Below are positions 1 to 8,362 of a stretch of 64,000 bases of DNA, piece after piece. The notes beneath the pieces are model-generated. The model made no database searches, was not told where the DNA came from, and saw nothing but the letters and a program-made list of their open reading frames with translations. Location of the stretch: positions 209,849 through 273,848 of the forward strand of contig JARFTX010000001.1 of assembly GCA_029289265.1 (NCBI GenBank). Direction: 5' to 3'. Each line of letters begins with the position of its first letter. Positions within the stretch are counted from its first letter, which is position 1. A program made the position numbers and the translations under genes. This DNA is from Gammaproteobacteria bacterium. GTDB lineage: Bacteria; Pseudomonadota; Gammaproteobacteria; Burkholderiales; Rhodocyclaceae.

Positions 1-819
1 CAGCGGCAGCAGCGCGGTCAGCGCGCTCGATTGCAGGAAGAACAGCCCGATGCGCACCAGCACCGAGCGCATCCGGGGCGACTGGACGACGTGTTGCAGG
101 CCCACCCGCATCGCGCCGAAGAAGCGCTCGCCCGGCAGCACGCTGGTCTTGGGCAGCGAGCGCCAGCGCGTGATCAGGAAGAAGGCGATCACCGCGAGCA
201 CTGCGTTGAGCAGGAACACGTAGTGGCTGCCGGCCGCGGCGAGCAGTGCGCCGGCGACGATCGGCCCGATCACGCGCGACATGTTCATCGCGATGCCGTT
301 CAGCGCGAGCGCCGCGGGCAACTGCTCGCGCGGCACGACGTCCGGGACGATCGCTGCGAAGACCGGCCAGCGCATCGCCATGCCGATGCCGTTGGCAAAA
401 GTGAGCGCGAGCAGCAGCGGCGCCGTGAGCCCGCCGACCAGCGCGAGCACGCCCAGCACGGTGGCGACGGCTGCGACGTAGAGCTGGGTGAAGGCGAAGA
501 AGCGCCGCCGGTCGACGATGTCGGCGAGCGCGCCGCTCGGCAGGCCGAGCACGAACACCGGCAGGGTCGAGGCCGCCTGTACCAGCGCGACCATCATCGC
601 GTTGTCGGTGAGCGTGGTCATCAGCCAGGCCGCCGCGACCTCGTTCATCCACATCGTCAGGTTGGCGGCAAGCCACGCCAGCCACAGCATGCGGAACACC
701 GGTCCGGAGAGCGGGGCAAGCGCAGACGGGGGTGGGGTCGAGTCGGCACCGTCCACCCAAGCGGGACGACTCTGGCTATGCTCTAGCCCGTCCGACTTAT
801 CAAACCCCTTTTTCTTCAT
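1..819 (-). CDS. MFS exporter, N-terminal part (runs off the window)
   Basis: Major facilitator superfamily permease, cut by the left edge, with about 270 residues visible. The frame opens with MKKKGFDK at 819 and reaches a first membrane segment (FRMLWLAWLAANLTMW). The MFS loop signature follows (GLPSGALADIVDRRRFF), then further hydrophobic helices. The overall look is of the EntS/MFS_3 type of drug or siderophore exporter, but the substrate cannot be read. The start is uncertain: ATG at 819 lies only 7 bp from the divergent epd start, leaving no promoter space. A later in-frame GTG (about 761 or 700) or the ATG near 690 may be used. The inner-membrane location is inferred from the helices. 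Confidence 0.8.
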   Translation of the reverse strand, partial: MKKKGFDKSDGLEHSQSRPAWVDGADSTPPPSALAPLSGPVFRMLWLAWLAANLTMWMNEVAAAWLMTTLTDNAMMVALVQAASTLPVFVLGLPSGALADIVDRRRFFAFTQLYVAAVATVLGVLALVGGLTAPLLLALTFANGIGMAMRWPVFAAIVPDVVPREQLPAALALNGIAMNMSRVIGPIVAGALLAAAGSHYVFLLNAVLAVIAFFLITRWRSLPKTSVLPGERFFGAMRVGLQHVVQSPRMRSVLVRIGLFFLQSSALTALLPL

Positions 820-826
820 TTATTCC

Positions 827-1855
827 ATGAGCTTTCGCATTGCCATCAATGGCTACGGGCGCATCGGGCGCTGCTTCCTCCGTGCGCTGCATGAATCGCC
901 TCTGCGCGAGACGCTGTCCATCGTCGCGATCAACGAGCCGGCCAACCTGGAAAGTATGGCCTATCTCACGCGCTTCGACTCCACGCACGGCAGTTTTCCG
1001 GGATCGGTCGCGGTGCGCGACGGGCACCTGGATGTGGCGGGCACGAGCATCGCAGTCTCGCATGCCACGGTGCCCGACGGCGTGGAGTGGCGGGCGCTGG
1101 ACATCGATCTGCTGGTCGAGGCCTCCGGCTGCTACCGCCGTCGCGACGAGTTCGAGACCTTCATCGCTGCCGGTTGCCCGCGCGTGCTGGTTTCGCATCC
1201 CGCCCACAGCGCCACCGACGTCGATCGCACGGTCGTCTTCGGCGTCAATGACGAGACCTTGCAGGGCGACGAGCGCATCGTCTCGGCCGCCTCCTGCACC
1301 ACCAACGCGGTCGTTCCGGTCCTCGCGATCCTCGACGCGACGTTCGGCATCGAGCACGCACTGACGACGACGCTGCATTCGGTGATGAACGACCAGCCGC
1401 TCATCGACGGCTACCATCACACCGATCTGCGCATGACGCGCTCGGCGATGCAGTCGATGATCCCCGTCGACACCGGTCTCGCCAAGGGCATCGCGCGCCT
1501 GCTGCCGGCGCTCGAAGGGCGCATCGCGGCCAAGGCGATCCGTGTCCCCGTGGTGAACGTGTCGGCGATCGACGTGGTCTTGACGCTCGGGCGCGGCACG
1601 ACCGCCGAAGAGATCAACGAGCTCCTGCGCCGCCGCGCCGCCGAAGACCCCCACGCGATCCTCGCCTACTCGGAGGGACCGCACGCCTCGATCGACTTCA
1701 ACCACAGCGCCCACTCGGCGATCGTCGACGGCAGCCAGACGCGCATGAGCGGCGACCGGCTCGCCAACCTCGTGCTGTGGTTCGACAACGAGTGGGCGTT
1801 CGCGCGCCGCATGGTCGACGTCGCCGCCCTCTGGGCGCACCGCCTGGGACGCTAG
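827..1855 (+). CDS. epd: D-erythrose-4-phosphate dehydrogenase (GAPDH family)
   Basis: Cytosolic NAD-dependent oxidation of erythrose 4-phosphate to 4-phosphoerythronate, the first step toward pyridoxal phosphate. The 342-residue protein starts with the Rossmann motif INGYGRIGR (residues 7-15). The active-site Cys157 is in SCTTN and the catalytic His184 in TTLHSVMND. Epd rather than glycolytic GAPDH is indicated by HSVMNDQPLID, MIPVDTGLAKGI, DFNHSAHSAIVDGSQTR and LVLWFDNEW, which closely track E. coli Epd. The frame stays open upstream to 488, but homology begins at ATG 827. No clear Shine-Dalgarno precedes it. The gene is monocistronic and divergent from the MFS gene. Confidence 0.88.
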   Translation: MSFRIAINGYGRIGRCFLRALHESPLRETLSIVAINEPANLESMAYLTRFDSTHGSFPGSVAVRDGHLDVAGTSIAVSHATVPDGVEWRALDIDLLVEASGCYRRRDEFETFIAAGCPRVLVSHPAHSATDVDRTVVFGVNDETLQGDERIVSAASCTTNAVVPVLAILDATFGIEHALTTTLHSVMNDQPLIDGYHHTDLRMTRSAMQSMIPVDTGLAKGIARLLPALEGRIAAKAIRVPVVNVSAIDVVLTLGRGTTAEEINELLRRRAAEDPHAILAYSEGPHASIDFNHSAHSAIVDGSQTRMSGDRLANLVLWFDNEWAFARRMVDVAALWAHRLGR

Positions 1856-2096
1856 GCGGCGTAGGGACCACGGGATCGGGATTCCCCGTATGCCGAACCC
1901 GGAGCGCCAGCGGCGGCGCAACGGACCGGCCGCGGTGGGCGGCGTCCTGGTCCGCCATCGATCCGGAGGGACCTATACTTACGGGACCCGGACGGTTACC
2001 GGCTCGACATCGTTCCGCGACCCGGGCGCAGCAAAGGGGCCCCTACGGGACGCTGCGAGCGGCCGCCAGTTTTCCCCCAACCTGGAGGAGTCTCGG

Positions 2097-2531
2097 ATGC
2101 CCACGCGAAAAGCCATCGAAGTCGTCGGCGACAAGCCTTGCGTCACTGCCGAGGCGGATGCCACCGTGCGCCAGGTGGCGCACCTGATGAAGGACCATCA
2201 CACCTCGGCCGTGCTGGTAATCGAGCAGGGCCGGCTGGTCGGGATCTGCACCGAGCGCGATCTGGTGATGAATGTGATCGCGGCCGACCGGGATCCCGCC
2301 CGCACCAAGGTCGGCACGATCATGACGCGCAACCCGCAAACGCTCGCCCCGGACAAGCCGTTCGGGCATGCGCTGCACCTGATGTTCGAGGGCGGGTTTC
2401 GCCATGTGCCCGTGGTCGATGCCGCAGGGCGGCCGCTCGGGTTGCTTGCGGCGCGCGATGCCCTCGGGCTGGAGGCGCTGCAACTCGACGCAGAACTCGT
2501 CCGGCGCGAAGAGATCACCGTCATCCTGTAG
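2097..2531 (+). CDS. Two-CBS-domain protein
   Basis: A 144-residue cytosolic protein made almost entirely of a CBS pair (Bateman module), which usually binds adenine nucleotides to sense energy state or regulate partners. Repeat 1 covers about residues 12-65 (ATVRQVAHLMKDH, VGICTERDLV). Repeat 2 covers about 75-130 (VGTIMTRNPQTL, FRHVPVVDAAGRPLGLLAARD). No effector domain is attached. The start has a good Shine-Dalgarno (ctggaggag, 6 bp upstream). A weak -10-like tatact lies near 1973 in the 241-bp gap behind epd. Neighbours give no hint of the partner. Confidence 0.85.
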   Translation: MPTRKAIEVVGDKPCVTAEADATVRQVAHLMKDHHTSAVLVIEQGRLVGICTERDLVMNVIAADRDPARTKVGTIMTRNPQTLAPDKPFGHALHLMFEGGFRHVPVVDAAGRPLGLLAARDALGLEALQLDAELVRREEITVIL

Positions 2532-2549
2532 CCGCCCGGACGGCCGCGC

Positions 2550-3788
2550 TCAGCCGAACTGTTCGGCGAGCCGCGTGATCAGCGCCTTGCGCTCCAGCTC
2601 CGCGGCGGCGCGCGCGGCGAAGATCCGGAACACCGCGTCGACCAGCATCCCGTCGTCCATCTCCTTTTGGTCGAGAAAGGCGAGGTGGCCGAGCACCTGG
2701 CCGTCGCGGCCGAAGATCGGTACGCCGAGGTAACTCTGGAAGCCGGCCTCGACCGGAAAGGTCGCCTCCAGCCCGCGGCGGTGCAGGCAGGTGCGGCCTT
2801 CGCGGATCACCGTCTCGCAAGGGGTGCCCGGCAGTTCGTACTCCATCGTGTCGAGAAAGCGCGGCGAGGACCAGAAGGCCAGGGTGCGGACCCGGGTCGG
2901 CGGTTGGTCGGCGCATTCGGTGATGAAGGCGCAGGGCACCTCGAGGGCTGCCGCGAAGTGCTGGACCAGGGCGTGGAAGAAGTCATCGCCATAGGTGCCG
3001 GCGGTGCCCTCGACCACCTGGGCGAGCACGTACTCGACCCGCTTGATCGCGCTCACGTCGGTATCCAGGCCGACGAAGCGGTAGGCGCGCCCGTTGGCGT
3101 GGCGCACCGCGTTGCCGCGCGACAGGATCCAGCGGTAGCGCCCGTCCTTGTGGCGCAGCCGCAACTGCCGCTCGTAGCGCGGCGCAAGGCCCCGCAGATG
3201 GGCCTCGAAGGCGCTCTCGGCGGCCGCGACGTCGTCCGGGTGCACGCATGCCCGCCACGCGTCGATGCGGTTCGGGAACTCGTCCTCGGCGTAGCCCAGC
3301 ATGCTCTTCCAGCGCGCCGACAGGAGCAGCGCCTGGTTTTCGAGATCGCGTTCCCATAAGCCGTCGTGGGATCCGCGCACGGCGAGCGCAAGCCGTTCCT
3401 CGCCGAGCTGTGCGGCCTGCTCGGCACGGGTGCGAGCCTGTGCGGCCTGGCGGAGCTCGGCCTCCAGCGCGTGGACGCGCGCGTGGAGCGCTCGGATGCC
3501 ATCGCCGATATTGGCCAGTTCCGTGGCGGTGGCCGGCACCGGTTCGCCCTCGGGTCCGAACGGCGCGCGCGCGACGCGACTCAGCGTGACCAGCGGGCGG
3601 CGGATCTGGCGGTCGACCGATACGCCGACCACGACCAGCACCAGGACCAACCCGATCGCGAGGGCAAGCAGCCGGCCATCGGGCTGCGCGTCGGCGCCGA
3701 TGCCCGGCAGCACCTCCAGCCCGGCTGCGGCGAGCAGCATCGTGGCCGCAACGACGGCCGGCAGCATCACTTTCCAGGTCACTCGCAT
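2550..3788 (-). CDS. Membrane PAS-GAF sensor without an output domain
   Basis: A 412-residue inner-membrane protein. Two hydrophobic segments (about 8-27 and 39-56) are followed by a short HAMP-like linker (IRRPLVTLSRV) and a heptad-rich coiled coil (about 100-130). A PAS domain of the PAS_3 type follows (about 133-250, with the PAC motif RHKDGRYRWILSRGNAV). A GAF domain ends the protein (about 260-405, FQSYLGVPIFGRDGQVLGHLAF). There is no histidine kinase, GGDEF, EAL or MCP module after the GAF, so it must act through a partner or be an orphan. The start is fixed by ggag 10 bp upstream of ATG 3788. The frame is open far upstream, but only as a shadow of the opposite gene. It is divergent from bufB. 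Confidence 0.8.
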   Translation of the reverse strand: MRVTWKVMLPAVVAATMLLAAAGLEVLPGIGADAQPDGRLLALAIGLVLVLVVVGVSVDRQIRRPLVTLSRVARAPFGPEGEPVPATATELANIGDGIRALHARVHALEAELRQAAQARTRAEQAAQLGEERLALAVRGSHDGLWERDLENQALLLSARWKSMLGYAEDEFPNRIDAWRACVHPDDVAAAESAFEAHLRGLAPRYERQLRLRHKDGRYRWILSRGNAVRHANGRAYRFVGLDTDVSAIKRVEYVLAQVVEGTAGTYGDDFFHALVQHFAAALEVPCAFITECADQPPTRVRTLAFWSSPRFLDTMEYELPGTPCETVIREGRTCLHRRGLEATFPVEAGFQSYLGVPIFGRDGQVLGHLAFLDQKEMDDGMLVDAVFRIFAARAAAELERKALITRLAEQFG

Positions 3789-4124
3789 CGCCGCTTCTCC
3801 TGTCTGCACACGGCGCGTGCGTGGCTCGGCGGGGGCGCCGCGGGTCGGCGCGACGCCGGGTTGGGGCCTGGCGGCCGCGCCCCGTCCCTCGTCGCGTCGC
3901 GAGTCTCGCGCCTTCGGGCAGTGCCGGCGAGCGCCCCATATACGGTGTCTAGCATGCATGCGTCGATTGAGCCAGCACTGCCTGCACGGCCACCGCCCGA
4001 TTCGGGGGGCTGCGGCCGGCGCTGCGACCAGCGCTTGATCGGGCCGTGACACTTTCGTGATCGTGGCGACGCACACTCGGCCCATCGCGCAGCCGCGACT
4101 GCGCCAACGGAACGAGGACAGGTC
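3789..4124. other. 336-bp divergent intergenic region
   Basis: Gap between the PAS-GAF gene (leftward) and bufB (rightward). The only structure I can support is the four-box promoter of bufB at 4024-4077, described separately. No coding potential, RNA gene or convincing minus-strand promoter is seen in 3789-4020. Confidence 0.6.
4024..4077 (+). promoter_or_regulatory. Four 11-bp-phased boxes and -10 upstream of bufB
   Basis: Boxes GCGA (4024), TTGA (4035), GTGA (4046) and GTGA (4057) follow one another at exactly 11 bp. A -10-like CACACT starts at 4072, 15 bp after the last box start. The box order equals that of the promoter at 9345-9398. Head-to-tail repeats with 11-bp period are the classic operator form of OmpR/PhoB-family regulators. 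The regulator encoded at 7412-8131 is the natural candidate. Binding is inferred, not shown. Confidence 0.6.
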
Positions 4125-4985
4125 ATGATCGACGCGTCGCCATTCGCTGCCGCCCCGGCGCGGATTCCGCCGCGCGCCGGCATCGGCCTGCGCGCACCCC
4201 ACTATCGCGAGCTGCTCGCCGAGCTGCCCGATGTCGGCTGGCTCGAGGTGCACAGCGAGAACTACTTCGGCGCCGGCGGCCAGCCCCTGCACTATCTCGA
4301 GCGCGCGCGCAGCCATTACCCGCTCAGCCTGCACGGAGTGGGGTTGTCGCTGGGCGCAGCCCACGCGCTCGATCGCAGCCACCTCGCGCGGCTTGCGGCA
4401 CTGGTGCGCCGTTTCGAACCCGATCTGGTGTCCGAGCACCTGAGCTGGGGCTCGGTGCCGGGCCGCCACCTCAACGATCTGCTGCCGCTGCCCTACACCG
4501 AGGAGGCGCTCGCGGTCGCCGCCGCACACGTCTCGCAGGTCCAGGACGCGCTCGGCCGGCAGATCCTGGTCGAGAACATCTCGAGCTACCTGCGCTTTGG
4601 CCATTCGACGCTCGGCGAGGCCGAGTTCATCGCCGCGCTCGCGGCCGAGACCGGCTGCGGGGTCCTGCTCGACGTGAACAACGTCTACGTGAGCGCGGTC
4701 AATCACGGCTTCGATCCCGCCACCTTCTTCGAGGCGATCCCGCCCGAAGCGGTCGGCGAGATCCACCTGGCCGGTTTCGACCGCGTCGGCGCACTCCTCA
4801 TCGACACCCACGGCACGCGCGTTGCCGCGCCGGTGTGGGCGCTCTACCGGCTCGCGCTCGAGCGCTACGGGCGCGTGCCGACGCTCATCGAGTGGGACAC
4901 CGACATCCCTGCGCTCGCCGTGCTGCTGGCCGAAGCGGCGACCGCCGAGTCCCTGATGGAGGCCCGCGATGCCTTCGCTGCGTGA
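4125..4985 (+). CDS. bufB: MNIO-family enzyme (DUF692), bufferin maturation
   Basis: A 286-residue member of DUF692, the multinuclear non-heme iron oxidases (MbnB, TglH and HvfB/BufB relatives). These modify cysteines of small precursor peptides in the cytosol. The TIM-barrel metal-ligand motifs are all visible: HSENYF (about 42-47), [31 protein letters not shown] followed by [15 protein letters not shown] and EWD. The start ATG has gaggac 7 bp upstream. The end overlaps bufC by 17 bp, so the two are translationally coupled, as is typical for DUF692-DUF2063 pairs. The likely substrate is the DUF2282 peptide encoded at 8363-8662, about 3.4 kb away rather than adjacent. The gene is probably controlled by the phased boxes at 4024-4077. 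Confidence 0.9.
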   Translation: MIDASPFAAAPARIPPRAGIGLRAPHYRELLAELPDVGWLEVHSENYFGAGGQPLHYLERARSHYPLSLHGVGLSLGAAHALDRSHLARLAALVRRFEPDLVSEHLSWGSVPGRHLNDLLPLPYTEEALAVAAAHVSQVQDALGRQILVENISSYLRFGHSTLGEAEFIAALAAETGCGVLLDVNNVYVSAVNHGFDPATFFEAIPPEAVGEIHLAGFDRVGALLIDTHGTRVAAPVWALYRLALERYGRVPTLIEWDTDIPALAVLLAEAATAESLMEARDAFAA

Positions 4986-5742
4986 GCTGCAGGACGCCTT
5001 CGCCGCGGCCCTGCAGGAACCCTCGGACGAGCGGGTGCTGCCCTGGGTGGTCGCGGACCGGATCGCGCCGGCCGAGCGCCTCGCCGTGTACCGCAACAAC
5101 CTGCGGCACAACTACCGGGAGGCGCTGCGGGCGGTCTATCCGGTGGTCGAGCGCCTCGTCGGCGAGCGCTTCTTCGACCGCATGGCGGACCTGTACGCAC
5201 GCCGCCATCCGTCGACGAGCGGCGACATCCATGGCTTCGGCGGCCGGCTCGCGGCGTTTATCGCCGGCTTCGAGCCGGCCGCAGGAGTGCCCTACCTGCC
5301 CGACATGGCACGGCTCGAGTGGGCGATCCACGCGGTCTTTCACGCCGCCGAGCCGCCGGCCTTGCCGGTGGCGCGGCTGGCCGCGCTCGCCGACACCCGT
5401 CCCGAGGCGCTGCGCTTCGTCCCGAGTCCGGCCTGCCGCCTGATCGCCTCGCGCTGGCCGATCGCGCGCCTGTGGGCGCTCAATCAGCCCGACGCGGCGT
5501 GGGACGACGCGTTCGACATCGATGCGGGCGGCGAGCGGCTGCTGGTGCGCCGCAACGGCTTCGAGGTCGAGCTCGAGACCCTGGAGCCGGCCGAGTTCGA
5601 TCTCCTCGCGCGACTCTCCGGCGGCGAGGCGCTCGCCCCGGCGCTGGAGGCCGTGCGCGCGGTGGCGCCCGAGTTCGATCTGGCGGCGTTTCTCGGCCGC
5701 CACCTCCTGGCCACCACGCTGGCCGACTTCCGCGTCGAGTGA
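4969..5742 (+). CDS. bufC: DUF2063 protein, partner of the MNIO enzyme
   Basis: A 257-residue protein with an N-terminal DUF2063 domain (about 5-95: [38 protein letters not shown]). The C-terminal half is less conserved. In MNIO pathways such proteins are thought to bind and present the precursor peptide to the oxidase. ATG 4969 lies inside the 3' end of bufB (17-bp overlap), so stoichiometric expression with BufB is expected. There is no signal peptide or membrane segment, consistent with a cytosolic complex. The conserved patch [13 protein letters not shown] (about 86-98) is typical of the family. The next gene downstream has its own promoter. Confidence 0.88.
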   Translation: MPSLRELQDAFAAALQEPSDERVLPWVVADRIAPAERLAVYRNNLRHNYREALRAVYPVVERLVGERFFDRMADLYARRHPSTSGDIHGFGGRLAAFIAGFEPAAGVPYLPDMARLEWAIHAVFHAAEPPALPVARLAALADTRPEALRFVPSPACRLIASRWPIARLWALNQPDAAWDDAFDIDAGGERLLVRRNGFEVELETLEPAEFDLLARLSGGEALAPALEAVRAVAPEFDLAAFLGRHLLATTLADFRVE

Positions 5743-5798
5743 GGGCGGGACGCGGCGCGCGCGCCGCACCGGTCTTGTCCGATGGCCCGCGCCGCGAC

Positions 5799-5852
5799 GT
5801 GACGAAATCGTGAAGTTCGGGCGATCCGGGCGTGAAAGTCGGTGCCGATACT
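5799..5852 (+). promoter_or_regulatory. Four 11-bp-phased boxes and -10 upstream of the CzcE-like gene
   Basis: GTGA (5799), GTGA (5810), GCGA (5821) and GTGA (5832) are spaced 11, 11 and 11 bp. A -10-like GATACT begins at 5847, 15 bp after the last box. The arrangement and much of the surrounding sequence match the bufA promoter at 8247-8300 almost base for base. This suggests duplication of a regulatory cassette and control by the same OmpR-type regulator. Confidence 0.65.
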
Positions 5853-5860
5853 GGGAACCA

Positions 5861-5884
5861 CGGATAGGCAATGACGCGTATCCG
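5861..5884 (+). promoter_or_regulatory. 5'-UTR hairpin of the CzcE-like gene
   Basis: CGGATA (5861-5866) can pair with TATCCG (5879-5884) in the leader between the -10 and the start codon. The same stem, one pair longer, is in the bufA leader at 8308-8332. Conservation in two leaders suggests an mRNA-level role (stability or translation), or simply common descent of the leader. Confidence 0.45.
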
Positions 5885-5910
5885 CCCCCCAACCTGATGG
5901 AGAGTGAATC

Positions 5911-6240
5911 ATGAACACCACACTGATCAGCCGCAGCGCAATCGCCGGCCTGCTCGTTCTCGGGCTCGCCGCGGGCGGACAAGCCCTCGCCGCCGTCAAG
6001 ATGCCTTACGGCTCGATGGCCAACGGCTCGGCGAGCCGCACCATCGTGATCGACAACGGCACGCGCCACGTCAACGTCGAGCGCTTCGAGACGGTGACGC
6101 TGCGCATCAACGGCCAGGATACGAACTGGACCTTCGGCACGCTGCGGACCGGAAGCTTTCCGCTCTCCGAGATCGTGCCGGGCGCCGACGGCGTGCGTGT
6201 CTACGTGCGGGAGAGCCCCCTCTATCAGGGCGGCAACTGA
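5911..6240 (+). CDS. CzcE-like periplasmic metal-binding protein
   Basis: A 109-residue precursor with a clear Sec signal peptide (about 1-27, ending GQALAA). The mature part of about 80 residues resembles the CzcE family of periplasmic copper-binding, metal-resistance proteins (IVIDNGTRHVNV, VTLRINGQDTNWTF, VRVYVRESPLYQGG). It contains no cysteine, so it is not an MNIO substrate, and any copper would be bound by His, Met or Asp residues. The signal peptide and leader resemble those of the DUF2282 gene at 8363. The Shine-Dalgarno is atggagag. The promoter has four phased boxes (5799-5852). It ends convergently with the sensor kinase gene across a strong hairpin. Function is inferred from family and neighbours. 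Confidence 0.72.
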   Translation: MNTTLISRSAIAGLLVLGLAAGGQALAAVKMPYGSMANGSASRTIVIDNGTRHVNVERFETVTLRINGQDTNWTFGTLRTGSFPLSEIVPGADGVRVYVRESPLYQGGN

Positions 6241-6302
6241 GGGCTCGTCGGGCCGGATCCGGCCGTCTGCGTCGGATCCGGACTGCGGCAAGTCCGATGC
6301 TT

Positions 6303-6343
6303 CGGCCCGGGTGCCCCCGCGCCTTCGCGGGGACCCGGGCCGG
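6303..6343. terminator. Long GC hairpin between convergent genes
   Basis: CGGCCCGGGT...ACCCGGGCCG encloses a second stem CCCCGCG/CGCGGGG with loop CCTT and a 2-base bulge, giving about 17 base pairs in total. It lies between the CzcE-like stop (6240) and the kinase stop (6346). It could stop transcription from both sides. There is no long T run, so Rho-independent function is likely but not certain. Confidence 0.55.
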
Positions 6344-6345
6344 CT

Positions 6346-7410
6346 TCATTGCGCGGCGCGGCCGAGCGGCAAGGTCACGACGAAGCGGGTCCCGCTGCCG
6401 GCGCCGCTCTCCACGGCGATCGTGCCGCCGTGCAGTTCGACGATGCGACGCGTGATCGCGAGCCCCAGCCCGGCATTGCCGGTGTCGCCGCGCTCGCCAC
6501 GGTCGATCCGATAGTAGCGGTCGAAGATGCTCGCCAGCTCCTCGGCGGCAATGCCCTGGCCGGTGTCGCTGACGGTGACGATCACGCCGCCGGGGTCGGG
6601 CCCCACGCCGAGCGCGACGGTGCCGCCCGGGGGCGTATAGCGCATCGCGTTCTCGATCAGGTTCTCCAGCACCCGCTCGATCATGCCGATGTCGGCGACG
6701 ATCGCGGGGGTCGCCGCGTCGATGTCGGTCACGAGCTGCTGGCGGGCATGGGCCGCGCGCAGCTCGAACTTCTGGGCGACGTCCTGAGCCAGCTCGGCGA
6801 TCGAGAAGGCCTCCGGACGGGCGCGGATCTCGTGCGCCTCGAGGCGTGTCAGGTCGAACAGGTCGCGCACCAGCAGGCCCAGCCGCTCGCAGTGGCGCGC
6901 GGCGATCAGCAGATAGCTGCGGCGCTCGTCCTGGGTGAGCTTGTCCTCCTGCAGCAGCAGGGTCTCGAGGTAGCCCTGCATCGACGCGAGCGGCGTGCGC
7001 AGGTCGTGCGAGACGTTGGCGAGCAGCTCGCGGCGGTGCGCGTCCACCTTTGCGAGGGCGTCGAGCTGGTCGACGATGCGCTCCGAAATCTCGGCAAAGG
7101 CGCAGGCGAGCCGGTCGATCTCGTCGCCGGCCGCGCCGGGTTCGTCGATCCGCACCGGCTGGGCGAAGCCGCTGGTGCGGAACGCGTCCACGGCTTCGGC
7201 CAGGGTGCGCAGGCGCCGCGTCAGGAAGTGGAACACGACCAGCGCCGCGAGCAGGCTGAAGGCGACGGCGCCGATGACGAGGTCGGTGGCGAGCACCAGC
7301 AGGCGGTCGCGCTCGAGCATGGTCTGGGTCGCGACGATCATCAGCCCGCCGACCGCGACGAACACCCCCATCAGCACGGCGGCGAGCCGGCTGTACAAGG
7401 TGCGGAACAT
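6346..7410 (-). CDS. Sensor histidine kinase with almost no periplasmic domain
   Basis: A 354-residue inner-membrane kinase. TM1 is about 8-28 and TM2 about 43-62, with only a short loop of about 14 residues between them. A HAMP linker (about 63-118), HisKA with phospho-accepting His135 in NVSHDLRTPL and HATPase_c with NLIENAMRYTPPGG, VSDTGQGI and GLGLAI follow. Copper or heavy-metal kinases such as CusS have a large periplasmic sensor, which this one lacks. It may sense within the membrane or through a partner. ATG 7410 lies 1 bp after the regulator stop (TGACATG), so the two genes are coupled. Its place inside the bufferin island suggests control of these genes. Confidence 0.88.
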   Translation of the reverse strand: MFRTLYSRLAAVLMGVFVAVGGLMIVATQTMLERDRLLVLATDLVIGAVAFSLLAALVVFHFLTRRLRTLAEAVDAFRTSGFAQPVRIDEPGAAGDEIDRLACAFAEISERIVDQLDALAKVDAHRRELLANVSHDLRTPLASMQGYLETLLLQEDKLTQDERRSYLLIAARHCERLGLLVRDLFDLTRLEAHEIRARPEAFSIAELAQDVAQKFELRAAHARQQLVTDIDAATPAIVADIGMIERVLENLIENAMRYTPPGGTVALGVGPDPGGVIVTVSDTGQGIAAEELASIFDRYYRIDRGERGDTGNAGLGLAITRRIVELHGGTIAVESGAGSGTRFVVTLPLGRAAQ

Positions 7411-7411
7411 G

Positions 7412-8131
7412 TCAGGGTGTGTCCGGCTTGCGCGTCGTGTCGCGGAACTTGTAACCCACCCCCCAGACGGTCTGGATGTACTCCGGCTGGTTCGGGTTGG
7501 CCTCGATCTTGGCGCGCAGGCGGTTGATGTGCGAATTGACCGTGTGCTCGTAGCCGCTGTGGCTGTAGCCCCACACCTGGTCGAGCAACTGGGTCCGGCT
7601 GAAGACGCGCCCCGGATGGCGGGCGAAATGCAGCAGCAAGTCGAACTCGGTGGCGGTGAGCTCCACCGGCCGGCCGTCGAGCGTGACCTCCCGGCGCACG
7701 ACGTCGATCGCCAGTGCGCCGCTCGCGATCGTCTGCTCCGACGCATCGGCGTGGCGCGCGAGGCTGTCGACGCGGCGAAAGATCGCCTTCACGCGGGCCA
7801 CGAACTCGAGCACGCTGAACGGCTTGGTGATGTAGTCGTCAGCGCCCATTTCCAGACCCAGCACGCGGTCGAGCTCGCCCGACTTGGCGGTCAGCATCAG
7901 GATCGGCGTGTAGCCCGGCCGCGCGCGGATGCGCCGGCACAGCTCCAGCCCGTCGATCCCCGGCAGCATCAGGTCGAGGATCACCAGATCGAAGGGCTTC
8001 GCCTCGAACGCGGCGAATCCGCTGGGACCGTCGGGCGCGAGCGTCACCGTACAGGAGAGCTCGCCGAGTTGCAGCTTGACGAGCCGGGCGATGTCCGGAT
8101 CGTCCTCGATCACAAGAACCTTGCGCGTCAT
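7412..8131 (-). CDS. OmpR/PhoB-family response regulator
   Basis: A 239-residue two-domain regulator. The receiver (about 1-120) has acidic residues in VIEDDPD, phospho-accepting Asp53 in VILDLMLPGIDG, and the conserved Lys in ITKPFS. The winged-helix DNA-binding domain (about 140-232) contains LTATEFDLLLHFARHPGRVF, VNSHINRLRAKIE and TVWGVGYKF. It is transcribed leftward with the kinase. This class binds head-to-tail direct repeats spaced 11 bp, exactly what is seen at the four plus-strand promoters of this island. It is therefore the best candidate regulator. A TATGAT -10 for its own operon may lie at 8192-8197 on the minus strand. Confidence 0.9.
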   Translation of the reverse strand: MTRKVLVIEDDPDIARLVKLQLGELSCTVTLAPDGPSGFAAFEAKPFDLVILDLMLPGIDGLELCRRIRARPGYTPILMLTAKSGELDRVLGLEMGADDYITKPFSVLEFVARVKAIFRRVDSLARHADASEQTIASGALAIDVVRREVTLDGRPVELTATEFDLLLHFARHPGRVFSRTQLLDQVWGYSHSGYEHTVNSHINRLRAKIEANPNQPEYIQTVWGVGYKFRDTTRKPDTP

Positions 8132-8246
8132 GGCGGCACCGGATGGCATGCGCCTGGGGGCAGGCGCGGGCCCGCGAGCGGGGGTGTTTGAATCATAGGC
8201 AAGCCCTCGTACCGGCGATAGGGCGACGCGCGGGCCGCGCCGGCGC

Positions 8247-8300
8247 GTGACGAAAGCGTGAGGATTGGGCGACGCGCGCGTGAAGTTCGAAGCCGACAGT
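8247..8300 (+). promoter_or_regulatory. Four 11-bp-phased boxes and -10 upstream of bufA
   Basis: GTGA (8247), GTGA (8258), GCGA (8269) and GTGA (8280) are spaced 11, 11 and 11 bp. A -10-like GACAGT starts at 8295, again 15 bp after the last box. This is the same box order as at 5799-5852. The site also sits between the divergent regulator gene and bufA, so it could serve autoregulation. Confidence 0.65.
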
Positions 8301-8307
8301 GCACTCC

Positions 8308-8332
8308 GCGGATAGGCGCATTGCGTATCCGC
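8308..8332 (+). promoter_or_regulatory. 5'-UTR hairpin of bufA
   Basis: GCGGATA (8308-8314) pairs perfectly with TATCCGC (8326-8332) over an 11-base loop. The equivalent stem occurs upstream of the CzcE-like gene (5861-5884) at nearly the same distance from the start codon. Confidence 0.45.
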
Positions 8333-8362
8333 ATCCCCACGACACGTAATGGAGAGCACATC

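Noticed and set aside
1698-1958. Long minus-strand and alternative-frame ORFs throughout the window, such as here
   Set aside because: They are Arg/Pro/Ala-rich shadows of genes on the other frames, a normal effect of very high GC third positions.
3789-5111. N-terminal extension of the PAS-GAF frame across bufB (open reading to 5111)
   Set aside because: The opposite strand carries the clear bufB and bufC genes. The extension is Arg/Gly-rich shadow sequence, and a Shine-Dalgarno supports the start at 3788.
5911-6240. CzcE-like protein as a second substrate of the MNIO enzyme
   Set aside because: The protein has no cysteine, which known MNIO modifications of this type require.
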